A stretch of DNA of 64,000 nt from Streptococcus parasuis (GCF_021654455.1 NZ_AP024276.1:62001-126000); one strand, 5' to 3'; positions 17,683-25,810 are shown, numbered from the stretch's first letter. A program made the numbers and translations. Notes: generated by a model not told the origin, from the sequence alone.

Positions 17683-18273
17683 ATGTACGACTATATCAAA
17701 GGTATTTTAACGAAAATAACTGCAAAATACATTGTGGTAGAAACGCATGGAGTAGGCTATATCTTGCAGGTTGCGAATCCCTACGCCTATTCAGGACAAG
17801 TCCAGCAAGAAGTGACTGTCTATACTCATCAGGCGATTCGTGAGGATGCTCATCTGCTCTACGGATTTGCTACAGAAAATGAAAAATCCGTCTTTCTGAG
17901 TCTGATTTCAGTATCAGGTATTGGTCCAACAACAGCTCTGGCTATTATTGCTGTCGATGATAATGATGGGCTTGTTCGTGCCATTGAGCAGAAAAACATT
18001 ACCTACCTGACCAAGTTTCCAAAGATTGGCAAGAAAACAGCCCAGCAGATGATTTTGGACTTGGAAGGCAAGTTTGTCATGAGCGAAGAAGCGAGTCCTG
18101 TTCAACAAATAGCACCATCCAGTGAAAATATCGCCCTCGAAGAAGCTATGGAAGCCATGGAAGCCCTTGGTTACCGACCAGCCGAACTCAAGAAAATCAA
18201 GAAATTCTTTGAAGGAACCAACGACACCGCCGAAAACTACATCAAGTCAGCCCTTAAAATGTTGATGAAGTGA
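17683..18273 (+). CDS. ruvA: Holliday junction DNA-binding protein RuvA
   Basis: A 196-aa protein with the N-terminal OB fold ([30 protein letters not shown]), paired helix-hairpin-helix motifs ([13 protein letters not shown] and [13 protein letters not shown], about residues 70-130) and the C-terminal domain that contacts RuvB. It tetramerises on four-way junctions and loads RuvB. A AAGGAAG ribosome site precedes the ATG. It lies 38 bp after mutL, probably in one transcript, and 7.6 kb from ruvB, the split arrangement usual in streptococci. Confidence 0.96.
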   Translation: MYDYIKGILTKITAKYIVVETHGVGYILQVANPYAYSGQVQQEVTVYTHQAIREDAHLLYGFATENEKSVFLSLISVSGIGPTTALAIIAVDDNDGLVRAIEQKNITYLTKFPKIGKKTAQQMILDLEGKFVMSEEASPVQQIAPSSENIALEEAMEAMEALGYRPAELKKIKKFFEGTNDTAENYIKSALKMLMK

Positions 18274-18275
18274 TA

Positions 18276-18400
18276 AGATACAAAGGACGTAAAGGACAAA
18301 GAGAAAATAGGAAACCTAACGCAGAGCCTTTAGGCTCTAGGCAGGTTTATCTTTTTCTCACAGTCCTTAGTCCGTGTTCAATTAACGTACCAGTATGATG
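18276..18400. repeat. Intergenic repeat element, unit 1 (125 bp)
   Basis: The unit is bounded by a left arm (18276-18310, AGATACAAAGGACGTAAAGG...) and a right arm (18354-18400, TTTCTCACAGTCCTTAGTCC...). Both arms recur almost unchanged in unit 2. The core holds a hairpin, AACCT...GCCTTTAGGC...AGGTT. The arms are weakly inverted to each other (GGACnnnnGGAC against GTCCTTAGTCC). Confidence 0.7.
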
Positions 18401-18510
18401 GTTACTAAAGTAACTCATCCTACTACGGCAATCGCTATTTGCGACTTGCCTAGGTACCTTACTAATTCGCCACAAAAATAATATCGATTTTTGCGGCTCA
18501 TGTCGTGTCC

Positions 18511-18729
18511 AGATACAAAGGACGTAAAGGACAAAGAGGAAATAGACGGCCGAACAGAAATTTTGTTAGAAATTTCGTTGTGAGACCTCCGCAATGACAG
18601 CTAGGTAAGAGGCGAGTTTTAACGACGCCTCTTGCCAGATGTCAACTGCGTTATTCGGTGATATTTAGGACTTAGGGTTATGTTTCTCACAGTCCTTAGT
18701 CCGTGTTCAATTAACGTACTAGTATGATG
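18511..18729. repeat. Intergenic repeat element, unit 2 (219 bp)
   Basis: The same left arm (18511-18545) and right arm (18683-18729) as unit 1 enclose a different, longer core (GACGGCCGAACAG... to ...AGGACTTAGGGTTATG). Thus the borders are conserved and the cargo differs, within the 513-bp gap between ruvA and tag. No gene was found in the core. Confidence 0.7.
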
Positions 18730-18786
18730 CTTGCTGAATTAAGTAGCTAAAAGTATTAAGTGAACCGTATGTAAAAAGGAGTTTCT

Positions 18787-19356
18787 ATGTCCCGTTGTGC
18801 TTGGGTTAATCTAAATAATCCACTTTATATTGCTTACCATGATGAAGAATGGGGCAAGCCACTTCACGATGAGCAGTCTTTGTTTGAGTTGCTTTGCTTG
18901 GAATCCTACCAAGCAGGACTTTCCTGGGAAATTGTTCTCAACAAACGGCAGGCTTTTCGCTCCGCATTTTTCAACTATAATATTCAAAAGGTTGCAACAA
19001 TGACCGATGAAGATTTGGATGCACTTTTGGATAATCCACATATCATCCGTCACAAGGCAAAGCTGTACGCTACCCGTGCCAATGCCCAGGCTTTTCTTCG
19101 AGTACAGGAGGAATTCGGTACGTTTGATACGTATCTTTGGGAATGGGTGAACGGTGCAACAATTGACAACCCTGTCAAGTCCTTCCGAGAATTGCCGACC
19201 AAGAATGACTTGTCTGAGCGGATTTCAAAAGATTTGAAGAAACGAGGTTTCAAGTTTGTAGGGCCTGTCTGTATTTACTCCTATTTGCAGGCCGCAGGTC
19301 TTTTAAATGACCATGAAGAAACCTGTGAAACTGGAAAGAAATTACGAATTAATTAG
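18787..19356 (+). CDS. tag: DNA-3-methyladenine glycosylase I
   Basis: A 189-aa base-excision enzyme that removes 3-methyladenine. Zinc ligands characteristic of Tag are present: Cys4 (SRCAW), His18 (AYHDEEWG) and His176/Cys180 (DHEETC). Motifs HDEEWGKPLHDEQSLFELL and LESYQAGLSWEIVL match the family. An AAAAAGGAG ribosome site precedes the ATG. Its last codons contain the sigma-X-like box that serves cinA, so the next promoter is embedded in this gene. Confidence 0.94.
   Translation: MSRCAWVNLNNPLYIAYHDEEWGKPLHDEQSLFELLCLESYQAGLSWEIVLNKRQAFRSAFFNYNIQKVATMTDEDLDALLDNPHIIRHKAKLYATRANAQAFLRVQEEFGTFDTYLWEWVNGATIDNPVKSFRELPTKNDLSERISKDLKKRGFKFVGPVCIYSYLQAAGLLNDHEETCETGKKLRIN
19343..19350 (+). promoter_or_regulatory. 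Sigma-X-like cin-box before cinA-recA
   Basis: TACGAATT differs from the consensus TACGAATA in the last base. It lies inside the end of tag, 42 bp before cinA. The following bases, AATTAGATGAGCGAG, align with those behind the two exact boxes at 725 and 4439. cinA-recA is a late competence operon in pneumococcus, which supports function. Confidence 0.75.
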
Positions 19357-19391
19357 ATGAGCGAGCAATCGTATCTTAGTTAGGGAGGAAC

Positions 19392-20573
19392 ATGAAAGCA
19401 GAATTAATTGCTGTTGGAACAGAAATATTGACAGGTCAAATTGTGAATACGAATGCTCAATTCTTGTCAGAAAAATGTGCAGAGCTAGGTATTGATGTAT
19501 ACTTCCACACTGCTGTAGGTGATAATGAACAGCGACTATTGTCTGTACTTGAAATTGCAAGTAAACGGAGTGATATGGTCATTTTATGTGGTGGTTTAGG
19601 TCCAACTGAAGACGACTTGACTAAGCAAACTTTAGCAACATTTTTGCAAAAGGAGTTGGTTGTTGACGAACTAGCGATGGCAAAATTAGACCGTTTCTTT
19701 GCCAGTCGACCAGGTCGAGTTCGCACACCTAATAATGAGCGTCAAGCACAGATTGTGGAGGGAAGTCAGGCGCTACAGAACCCAGCTGGTTTAGCTGTTG
19801 GTGGTATGCTTGAGCAAGATGGTGTGACCTATATTGTTTTGCCCGGACCACCAAGTGAACTCAAGGCTATGTTTTCTGAGAGTCTGTTACCTTTTTTGAC
19901 TCAATCTCAGCAGCAACTTTACTCGCGTGTCCTACGCTTTTTTGGCATTGGCGAAAGCCAGTTGGTAACTGTTTTGGCTGACTTGATTGACAAGCAGACA
20001 GACCCGACTCTTGCGCCTTATGCAAAAGTTGGAGAGGTGACGCTTCGTTTATCTACGAAGGCAGATAGTCAGGAAGAAGCGAACGTGCGTTTGAATCAGT
20101 TGGAAGAAGAGATATTGCAACGTGACCATTTGAGAGATTTTTTCTATGCATATGGGGATGATAATAGTTTGGTTAAAACCGTAGCGACTCTTTTAGAGGA
20201 AGAGAAACAATCTTTGGGCATCCTAGAGCATGGAACAGGTGGTTTATTACAAGCAGAATTGAGTCTGGCTTTGGCTGGTCAGCCGTATTATAGCGGAGGA
20301 AAAATCATCGGTCAGCTAGGGACAGAATCGGGCGGGTTATCAGAAGAAGCAAGTCGTATTCGGGAGGAACTACAAGCTGATTTAGGGCTAGTAGTGTCGG
20401 TGGCAGTCGAGCCAGAATCAACAATAGACAACGTACTTGCTAGAGTATATCTAGCCTTGGCCAGTACCTCGGGGATTTCCAAAAAAGAGGTAGATTTAGG
20501 AGGTTATTCATGGCAATACCTTCGACAACTTGCTTGTTTACAGGCGTTAGATTTTGTACGAAACACTTTGTGA
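19392..20573 (+). CDS. cinA: Competence-damage protein CinA (C-terminal domain degenerate)
   Basis: A 393-aa protein. The N-terminal MoaB/MogA-like domain (AVGTEILTGQIVNTN, CGGLGPTEDDLTK, LPGPPSELKAMF; residues 1-170) is intact. In the C-terminal amidase-like domain, the usual ES(C/L)TxG segment reads EHGTGG, so the family's catalytic serine is replaced. The GxAGP segment is not recognisable and the domain is shortened. CinA is co-induced with recA during competence and is thought to bring RecA to the membrane. GGAGG precedes the ATG. recA follows after 51 bp. Confidence 0.92.
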   Translation: MKAELIAVGTEILTGQIVNTNAQFLSEKCAELGIDVYFHTAVGDNEQRLLSVLEIASKRSDMVILCGGLGPTEDDLTKQTLATFLQKELVVDELAMAKLDRFFASRPGRVRTPNNERQAQIVEGSQALQNPAGLAVGGMLEQDGVTYIVLPGPPSELKAMFSESLLPFLTQSQQQLYSRVLRFFGIGESQLVTVLADLIDKQTDPTLAPYAKVGEVTLRLSTKADSQEEANVRLNQLEEEILQRDHLRDFFYAYGDDNSLVKTVATLLEEEKQSLGILEHGTGGLLQAELSLALAGQPYYSGGKIIGQLGTESGGLSEEASRIREELQADLGLVVSVAVEPESTIDNVLARVYLALASTSGISKKEVDLGGYSWQYLRQLACLQALDFVRNTL

Positions 20574-20587
20574 AATAGCAGATATTT

Positions 20588-20595
20588 GCTATAAT
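20588..20595 (+). promoter_or_regulatory. Extended -10 promoter of recA
   Basis: TGCTATAAT (hexamer 20590-20595) lies 30 bp before the recA start and would give basal recA transcription independent of competence. Confidence 0.6.
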
Positions 20596-20624
20596 AGTTT
20601 GACTAAGAAAAGAGGAGAAAATCA

Positions 20625-21779
20625 TTGGCTAAGAAACCAGGAAAAAAACTAGAAGATATTACAAAAAAATTTGGAGATGAACGTAAAAAAGCGCTGGATG
20701 ATGCACTAAAATCTATTGAAAAAGATTTTGGTAAGGGAGCTGTCATGCGTCTCGGTGAACGTGCAGAGCAAAAGGTTCAAGTTATGAGCTCAGGTAGTCT
20801 GTCTATTGATATTGCGCTTGGGGCAGGTGGTTATCCCAAAGGGCGTATCATTGAAATTTATGGTCCAGAAAGTTCAGGTAAGACAACAGTTGCTCTTCAT
20901 GCTGTGGCTCAAGCACAGAAAGAAGGTGGAATTGCAGCCTTTATTGATGCAGAACATGCTTTGGATCCAGCCTATGCAGCAGCCCTAGGGGTAAATATTG
21001 ATGAATTACTTTTGTCGCAACCAGACTCAGGGGAACAAGGTCTTGAGATTGCAGGTAAGTTGATTGACTCTGGCGCGGTTGACTTAGTTGTCGTTGACTC
21101 TGTAGCAGCTCTTGTACCTCGTGCAGAAATTGATGGTGATATTGGTGATAGTCACGTAGGTTTGCAAGCACGCATGATGAGTCAGGCTATGCGTAAGCTG
21201 TCAGCTTCTATCAACAAGACCAAGACAATTGCTATCTTTATCAACCAGTTACGTGAAAAAGTTGGGGTGATGTTTGGTAACCCTGAAACAACACCTGGTG
21301 GACGTGCTCTTAAGTTCTATGCATCTGTTCGTATGGATGTCCGCGGAAATACGCAGATCAAAGGTACTGGCGATCAAAAAGATCAAAACGTTGGTAAGGA
21401 AACCAAGGTCAAGATTGTGAAGAATAAGGTAGCTCCTCCGTTTAAGGAAGCTGTCGTTGAAATCATGTATGGAGAGGGAATTTCTCGCACAGGTGAATTA
21501 ATCGAGATCGGTAGCAACCTTGGTATTATTCAAAAAGCAGGTGCCTGGTATTCTTATAATGGAGAAAAAATCGGACAAGGCTCTGAAAATGCTAAGAAAT
21601 TCTTGGCAGACAATCCAGCAATCTTTGATGAAATCGACCGTAAGATTCGTATTCACTATGGTTTGATTGAAGCGGATGAAGAACAAGAAGTAGTGGAAGC
21701 AGAAGAAAAGACGATTGCTGTTGAAGATATACAAGATGTTGTACTTGATCTAGATGGTGGCATTGAGTTAGAAGATTAG
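20625..21779 (+). CDS. recA: RecA recombinase
   Basis: A 384-aa RecA with Walker A GPESSGKT at residues 80-87, the Glu switch region, Walker [14 protein letters not shown] loops L1 ([22 protein letters not shown]) and L2 ([26 protein letters not shown]) and an acidic C-terminal tail. It starts with TTG (TTG-GCT-AAG, giving MAKK) behind AGAGGAG; no ATG is available. It is preceded by cinA and by its own extended -10, giving dual control. Confidence 0.98.
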   Translation: MAKKPGKKLEDITKKFGDERKKALDDALKSIEKDFGKGAVMRLGERAEQKVQVMSSGSLSIDIALGAGGYPKGRIIEIYGPESSGKTTVALHAVAQAQKEGGIAAFIDAEHALDPAYAAALGVNIDELLLSQPDSGEQGLEIAGKLIDSGAVDLVVVDSVAALVPRAEIDGDIGDSHVGLQARMMSQAMRKLSASINKTKTIAIFINQLREKVGVMFGNPETTPGGRALKFYASVRMDVRGNTQIKGTGDQKDQNVGKETKVKIVKNKVAPPFKEAVVEIMYGEGISRTGELIEIGSNLGIIQKAGAWYSYNGEKIGQGSENAKKFLADNPAIFDEIDRKIRIHYGLIEADEEQEVVEAEEKTIAVEDIQDVVLDLDGGIELED

Positions 21780-21790
21780 GATGTTGAAAT

Positions 21791-21814
21791 GGGAGGGAAA
21801 GATTTCTCCCTTTT
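21791..21814 (+). terminator. Terminator of cinA-recA
   Basis: GGGAGGGAAA with TTTCTCCC forms a short stem followed by TTTTCTCTTTTTT. Confidence 0.65.
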
Positions 21815-21942
21815 CTCTTTTTTAGGAGAATAACCACGAAAGAAACGTATATTTTGAGGAATTTTAATTGGGATTTTCCGAATTTTCGCCAATAAATTTT
21901 GAGTTTTTCTAAAAAATAGGTCTACAGACTGAGTATTTATAT

Positions 21943-21950
21943 GGTATAAT
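21943..21950 (+). promoter_or_regulatory. Extended -10 promoter of spx
   Basis: TATGGTATAAT, hexamer 21945-21950, about 45 bp before the spx ATG. Confidence 0.6.
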
Positions 21951-21993
21951 GTAATATAATGTGCTTAATAAAATGTAGCAAAGGAGTGACTAC

Positions 21994-22392
21994 ATGATAA
22001 AAATTTATACAGTATCTAGTTGTACCTCTTGTAAAAAAGCAAAGAATTGGTTGAATGCACATCAACTATCCTATAATGAACACAATTTGGGAAAAGAGGC
22101 AATTACAAAAGAAGAAATTCTTAACATCTTAACAAAGACTGAAAATGGGATTGCAAGCATTGTTTCATCGAAAAATCGTTATGCAAAAAGTTTAGATTTT
22201 GATATTGAGGAGTTAAGTGTGAACGAAGTAATCGATTTGATTACCTCTAATCCTCGCATTTTAAAAAGTCCAATATTAATTGATGAGAAAAGACTCCAAG
22301 TTGGCTATAAGGAAGATGATATCCGTGCATTTTTACCTCGTTCTGTAAGAAATGTTGAGAATGCACAGGCCCGCATGAGAGCAGCTTTATAA
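21994..22392 (+). CDS. spx: Spx/ArsC-family redox regulator (SpxA2-like)
   Basis: A 132-aa thioredoxin-fold regulator that binds the RNA polymerase alpha C-terminal domain. The redox switch CxxC is Cys10-Cys13 (SSCTSCKKAKNWL). The N terminus MIKIYTVSS and position directly after recA and before ireB match the SpxA2 paralogue of other streptococci, as far as I recall; SpxA1 would be elsewhere. It is likely a target of ClpXP. Own extended -10 promoter; monocistronic. Confidence 0.88.
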   Translation: MIKIYTVSSCTSCKKAKNWLNAHQLSYNEHNLGKEAITKEEILNILTKTENGIASIVSSKNRYAKSLDFDIEELSVNEVIDLITSNPRILKSPILIDEKRLQVGYKEDDIRAFLPRSVRNVENAQARMRAAL

Positions 22393-22461
22393 ATTGTGTT
22401 GAGAGAGCTCTAAAATACAGGGTTCTCTTCGTTTATTTATTTGAGAAAAATGTCCAAATAT

Positions 22462-22469
22462 GGTATAAT
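22462..22469 (+). promoter_or_regulatory. Extended -10 promoter of ireB-ruvX
   Basis: TATGGTATAAT, hexamer 22464-22469, 33 bp before the ireB start. Confidence 0.6.
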
Positions 22470-22501
22470 GACTAGACCATAAAATGAAAGAAGGTGTAAG
22501 T

Positions 22502-22768
22502 ATGGGATTCACGGAAGAAACTGTTCGTTTTCGTCTAGATGATACCGATAAGCAGGAAATCAGCAAAACATTGATTAGTGTTTATCGTTCTTTGGAAGAG
22601 AAGGGCTACAATCCAATTAACCAAATCATCGGTTATGTATTGAGCGGGGACCCTGCTTATATTCCGCGTTATAATGACGCGCGTAACCAGATTCGTAAGC
22701 ATGAACGTGATGAAATCATTGAAGAATTGGTACGCTATTACCTGAAAGGGAATGGGATAGACCTTTAA
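22502..22768 (+). CDS. ireB: IreB-family regulatory phosphoprotein (UPF0297)
   Basis: An 88-aa small helical protein that starts [14 protein letters not shown], the family N terminus. It is a known substrate of the Ser/Thr kinase IreK/StkP in related Firmicutes; conserved threonines lie at residues 4 and 7. I set the start at the ATG at 22502 rather than an in-frame ATG at 22484, which would add six atypical residues. Its TAA shares a base with the ruvX ATG. The order spx-ireB-ruvX-DUF1292 is conserved in streptococci. Confidence 0.9.
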   Translation: MGFTEETVRFRLDDTDKQEISKTLISVYRSLEEKGYNPINQIIGYVLSGDPAYIPRYNDARNQIRKHERDEIIEELVRYYLKGNGIDL

Positions 22769-23187
22769 TGAGAATAATGGGATTAGATGTTGGTTCTAAA
22801 ACTGTAGGGGTCGCTATTTCAGATCCATTAGGTTTTACAGCTCAAGGTTTGGAAATCATTCCGATTGATGAAGACAAGGGTGAATTTGGCTTGGAACGAT
22901 TGACAGAGCTTGTTGAACAATACAAGGTTGATAAGTTCGTTGTTGGCTTACCAAAGAATATGAACAATACAAGTGGCCCTCGAGTAGAAGCTAGTCAAGC
23001 TTACGGTGATTTATTAACCGAGCGATACAAACTTCCGGTAGATTATCAGGACGAACGGTTGACAACTGTTGCAGCAGAGCGAATGCTAATTGAACAAGCA
23101 GACATTAGTCGAGGAAAACGTAAAAAAGTTATTGACAAATTAGCAGCTCAGCTGATTTTGCAAAATTATTTAGATAGAACATTTTAA
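22768..23187 (+). CDS. ruvX: Putative Holliday junction resolvase / pre-16S rRNA nuclease RuvX (YqgF)
   Basis: A 139-aa RNase H-fold nuclease with the N-terminal [14 protein letters not shown] (catalytic aspartate), [16 protein letters not shown] and [13 protein letters not shown]. YqgF family members process the 5' end of 16S rRNA or act on recombination intermediates. Start overlaps the ireB stop (TAATG). Confidence 0.92.
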   Translation: MRIMGLDVGSKTVGVAISDPLGFTAQGLEIIPIDEDKGEFGLERLTELVEQYKVDKFVVGLPKNMNNTSGPRVEASQAYGDLLTERYKLPVDYQDERLTTVAAERMLIEQADISRGKRKKVIDKLAAQLILQNYLDRTF

Positions 23188-23198
23188 AGGAGACACCT

Positions 23199-23519
23199 AT
23201 GGCACACCATCACGATCATGAACATGACCATAATCACGACGAACCTGAATTGATTACTTTAGTAGACGATCAAGGTAATGAAACACTTTTTGAAATCTTG
23301 TTGACAATTGATGGTCAGGAAGAATTTGGAAAGAACTACGTCCTCCTGATTCCTGCTAGTGCAGAAGAGGATGAGAACGGAGAAGTTGAAATCCAAGCCT
23401 ACTCATACATTGAAAATGAGAACGGCACAGAAGGCGATTTGCAACCTATCCCAGAAGACGCAACAGCAGAATGGGATATGATTGAAGAAGTTTTCAACAG
23501 CTTTATGGAAGAGGAATAA
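23199..23519 (+). CDS. DUF1292 family protein (UPF0473) with His-rich N terminus
   Basis: A 106-aa acidic protein. The N terminus has a histidine/aspartate-rich stretch ([14 protein letters not shown]) that could bind metal, followed by the DUF1292 domain ([34 protein letters not shown]). It is the third member of the conserved ireB-ruvX-DUF1292 operon. Function is unknown. A perfect terminator begins at its stop codon. Confidence 0.88.
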   Translation: MAHHHDHEHDHNHDEPELITLVDDQGNETLFEILLTIDGQEEFGKNYVLLIPASAEEDENGEVEIQAYSYIENENGTEGDLQPIPEDATAEWDMIEEVFNSFMEEE

Positions 23520-23540
23520 AAAGGTCCAGTGGACCTTTTT
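23518..23540 (+). terminator. Terminator of the ireB operon
   Basis: AAAAAGGTCC, loop AGT, GGACCTTTTT; perfect 10-bp inverted repeat starting in the stop codon. Confidence 0.85.
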
Positions 23541-23720
23541 ATCATGAGCCTGAAAACAATAGAGCGAATTAAGGTCCAGTGGAGTGAAACAGTCTGGGGA
23601 TAGACTGTTTCAGCCCGAGCTAAGAAACAGTAAGGCGAGGCATGCATCATGAGCCTGAAAACAAGAAAGCGAATTAAGGTCCAGTGAAGTGGAACAGTCT
23701 GGGAAGAGACTGTTCCAGCC
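23541..23720. repeat. Two 75-bp direct repeats with a 30-bp spacer
   Basis: Units 23541-23615 and 23646-23720 start ATCATGAGCCTGAAAACAA and end in CAGCC. Each carries a hairpin (GAAACAGTCT/AGACTGTTTC in the first, GGAACAGTCT/AGACTGTTCC in the second). Base changes in the two arms of the second hairpin compensate each other, so the structure is kept. The rest of the gap up to 23843 shows only a short coding-like remnant (WFNRGFYSEELDPPSG, ending 23815). Confidence 0.75.
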
Positions 23721-23843
23721 AGAAATCGGAAATAGAAGAGTGAAGTTTTTTGGTTGGTTTAATCGAGGATTCTACTCTGAAGAACTAGACCCTCCTTCTG
23801 GAAAACGATTGTACTAGGAAGTTTTGTTGAGCTGGAGAATGAG

Positions 23844-24392
23844 ATGAGTGGAGAACTGGAAAAGTATTTGAGAGCAAACTCAGATATCATTAGGATTTTG
23901 GAAATCGTTAGGGAACTTGATTTAAAAGATTCTTGGCTATGTGCTGGGACGATTCGTAATTTCATCTGGAATCAATACCATTTTGATAGGACAACTGATG
24001 TTGATATTGTATTCTTTGACGAAGGAATATCCTATGAAAAAACTTTAGAAATAGAAAACTATTTGCATTATATGTATCCAGAATATAAATGGGAATTAAA
24101 AAATCAGGTCTTTATGCATATTCACAGTCCGAACAGTCTTCCTTACCAGTCATCAAAAGATGCAATTGAAAAATTTCCAGAAAGATGTACAGCTGTTGGT
24201 GTACGACTGCTAAAAGAGGGAAACATGGAGCTGTTTGCCCCATTTGGACTGGAGGATATCTATCAATATAGAGTACGGCCTACCCCTCATTTTTTAGCGG
24301 ACAAAAACCGTATGCAGTTGTATAAAACGAGAGCTTCTAAGAAGAACTGGGATCACAAATGGCCGCAAATAATCATTTCATTTGAAGAATAG
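23844..24392 (+). CDS. Nucleotidyltransferase family protein (COG3575 type)
   Basis: A 182-aa protein resembling the NTP_transf_6 family: LCAGTIRNFIW then TTDVDIVFFDE (paired aspartates of the nucleotidyltransferase fold) at about residues 32-60, and a C-terminal FGLEDIYQYRVRPTPHF segment. Such proteins lack a known substrate. GGAGAATGAG precedes the ATG. It has no operon partner; a terminator follows and comX is next. Confidence 0.75.
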   Translation: MSGELEKYLRANSDIIRILEIVRELDLKDSWLCAGTIRNFIWNQYHFDRTTDVDIVFFDEGISYEKTLEIENYLHYMYPEYKWELKNQVFMHIHSPNSLPYQSSKDAIEKFPERCTAVGVRLLKEGNMELFAPFGLEDIYQYRVRPTPHFLADKNRMQLYKTRASKKNWDHKWPQIIISFEE

Positions 24393-24427
24393 CTAAATAG
24401 AGATAAGTTCTATTTGGCCTTTTTTAT
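24391..24427 (+). terminator. Terminator before comX
   Basis: GCTAAATAGA with TCTATTTGGC (one G-T pair) followed by CTTTTTTA. Confidence 0.75.
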
Positions 24428-24490
24428 TTATCCAAATGTATATTCGCGTTGCTTGAATGATGAGAGCAAAATGACCACATTCTAAAAAGA

Positions 24491-24533
24491 GGACAAAAAT
24501 GTCATGTAAAGTATTGCTTGTTTTCGATAAACT
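24491..24533 (+). promoter_or_regulatory. ComR box and -10 element of comX
   Basis: GGACAAAAATGTCATG (24491-24506) matches the comS box except for one broken pair (GACAA against GACAT). The -10 TAAACT (24528-24533) begins exactly 24 nt after GTC, as at comS. No -35 is evident. Confidence 0.85.
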
Positions 24534-24574
24534 ATAGCCAACGAATTAAGAAAAAACTAAGAGGTTAATAGTTT

Positions 24575-25045
24575 ATGAAATTTGAACAAACTTATGCAAA
24601 GGTTAGTGGTATTGTACATAAGGCTCGTCAAGAATTTTATATCAAGTTATGGGAAAAGTCAGACTGGGATCAAGAAGGAATGATGGTATTATATGAATTA
24701 TTAGAAAAACAACCCCAGCTATATGATGATAAAGAAAAATTATATGTATATTTTAAAGTAAAATTTAGAAATCATATAAAGGATGTTATACGCAAGCAAG
24801 AAAGTTACAAAAGAAAATTTGACAGAATGGCACATGAAGACATCCATGACCTATCCCATGTTGTGAAATCACCTGGACTGGTTAACGATGAATTTATTCT
24901 TCTGCAAGATATGTTACAGTCTTATCGGCAACAGTTAAATTCAGAACAACTAGAGCAATACGAAAAATTGATGGCAGGGCAGAGTTTTAGTGGCCGAAAA
25001 CAAATGATTCGTGATTTGCAAGACTATTTAGCAGATTTTAAATAA
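24575..25045 (+). CDS. comX: ComX (SigX), alternative sigma factor for competence
   Basis: A 156-aa sigma-70-like protein close in length to pneumococcal ComX (159). The N-terminal region 2 contains FYIKLWEKSDWDQEGMMVLYELL and YFKVKFRNHIKDVIRKQESYKRKFDR, typical of ComX; a short region 4 (SGRKQMIRDLQDYLADF) ends the protein. It directs RNA polymerase to TACGAATA boxes, three of which occur in this window. GAGG lies 10 bp before the ATG. Expression is predicted to depend on ComR through the upstream box. Confidence 0.93.
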   Translation: MKFEQTYAKVSGIVHKARQEFYIKLWEKSDWDQEGMMVLYELLEKQPQLYDDKEKLYVYFKVKFRNHIKDVIRKQESYKRKFDRMAHEDIHDLSHVVKSPGLVNDEFILLQDMLQSYRQQLNSEQLEQYEKLMAGQSFSGRKQMIRDLQDYLADFK

Positions 25046-25378
25046 GGTAGGTCAAGACTGGATAATATGCATTTTTTCTATCAACTTAGGACGTGTAAAA
25101 TACCATGATAGGTGTCTATGACAGTTTCTCCATTGAATAGTAAAAATGAACAAGAAGTCCTCACTAAGTGAAGAATCTTAGCAAGGGCTTTTGGTTTACG
25201 ACTTATTGATTTTAATAATCAAAGACAAAACGGATGCGCTCTACTGACGAGCTCTCCCAAAAGCACAGCCTTCGATTGCTAAAAGAAACAAGGTGATTCA
25301 TCTAAATTAATTACATATTTACTTTGAATGAAGCAATATCGATTCTTTGTGACTGAATTTTTGTTTTTTACGCAAGGA
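25046..25378. other. Gap between comX and the tRNA terminator; possible tRNA-like remnant
   Basis: No credible open frame. On the minus strand, 25228-25260 reads GGGAGAGCTCGTCAGTAGAGCGCATCC, similar to a tRNA D-arm region, but no matching anticodon or T-arm follows, so at most it is a decayed fragment. Confidence 0.3.
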
Positions 25379-25410
25379 ACCACCTGCCCCTTCGGACAGG
25401 TGGTTTCCCA
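25379..25410 (-). terminator. GC-rich hairpin downstream of tRNA-Lys
   Basis: AACCACCTG with CAGGTGGTT enclosing CCCCTTCGGA; a strong stem about 15 bp after the tRNA 3' end on the minus strand. The T-run is weak, so termination is inferred. Confidence 0.5.
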
Positions 25411-25422
25411 CATATCAACCAA

Positions 25423-25495
25423 TCCTCCCTGTAGGGATCGAACCTACGACCCACGGATTAAGAGTCCGCTGCTCTGCCAGCTGAGCTAAGGAAGG
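25423..25495 (-). tRNA. tRNA-Lys (anticodon CUU)
   Basis: On the minus strand the 73 nt fold into a cloverleaf: acceptor CCTTCCT/AGGGAGG with discriminator A, D-arm GCTCAGCTGGCAGAGC, anticodon stem GCGGA/TCCGT with loop CTCTTAA (anticodon CTT) and T-arm GTAGG-TTCGATC-CCTAC. CCA is not encoded. It lies about 15 bp downstream of the probable 6S RNA and may share its transcript. Confidence 0.95.
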
Positions 25496-25510
25496 ATAAA
25501 AAATAAAAAT

Positions 25511-25695
25511 GCTGTATTGGTACCGGTTATCCATGATTTGTATTGATCCCGCACGCTAGAAGCAGGTGGGTGACGCGTTTCTGACTTAGTTGCTTCTGGG
25601 TGCGCCAGCTTGCATACTGTCAGAGGATCTTTGTCTCCCTAATAATACAAAAATAGTCGGTCAACACATAGGTATGAATTCGTATACCACAGCAG
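25511..25695 (-). ncRNA. ssrS: Probable 6S RNA
   Basis: About 185 nt on the minus strand fold back on themselves end to end: GCTGT/ACAGC and GGTA/TACC close the ends, TTTGTATT/AATACAAA and GATCC/GGATC follow, and CGCAC/GTGCG plus AGAAGCA/TGCTTCT form the apical stem, with a large central internal loop. This rod with a central bubble is the 6S RNA shape that mimics an open promoter. Position next to rarA and a tRNA is also typical for Firmicutes, as far as I recall. A -10-like TATAGAT lies just upstream. The identification rests on structure and place, not on a covariance search. Confidence 0.65.
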
Positions 25696-25757
25696 TTCTT
25701 ATCTATAATCTAATCTTACCACTTTTTTTAGAAAAATCAAGAGAAAAAATTAAAAAA

Positions 25758-25771
25758 TGTAAGCGTTACCA
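25758..25771. promoter_or_regulatory. Perfect cre (CcpA) site upstream of the 6S RNA
   Basis: TGTAAGCGTTACCA fits every position of the consensus TGWAARCGYTWNCW. It lies about 65 bp upstream of the 6S RNA 5' end (minus strand) and just past the rarA terminator, the position of CcpA-activated promoters. Confidence 0.65.
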
Positions 25772-25782
25772 ACACGTTATTG

Positions 25783-25810
25783 GTTAAAAACCTTGTGTTA
25801 TCAAGGTTTT
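25783..25810 (-). terminator. Terminator of rarA
   Basis: On the minus strand AAAACCTTG, loop ATAACA, CAAGGTTTT followed by TTAA; starts at the rarA stop codon. Confidence 0.8.
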
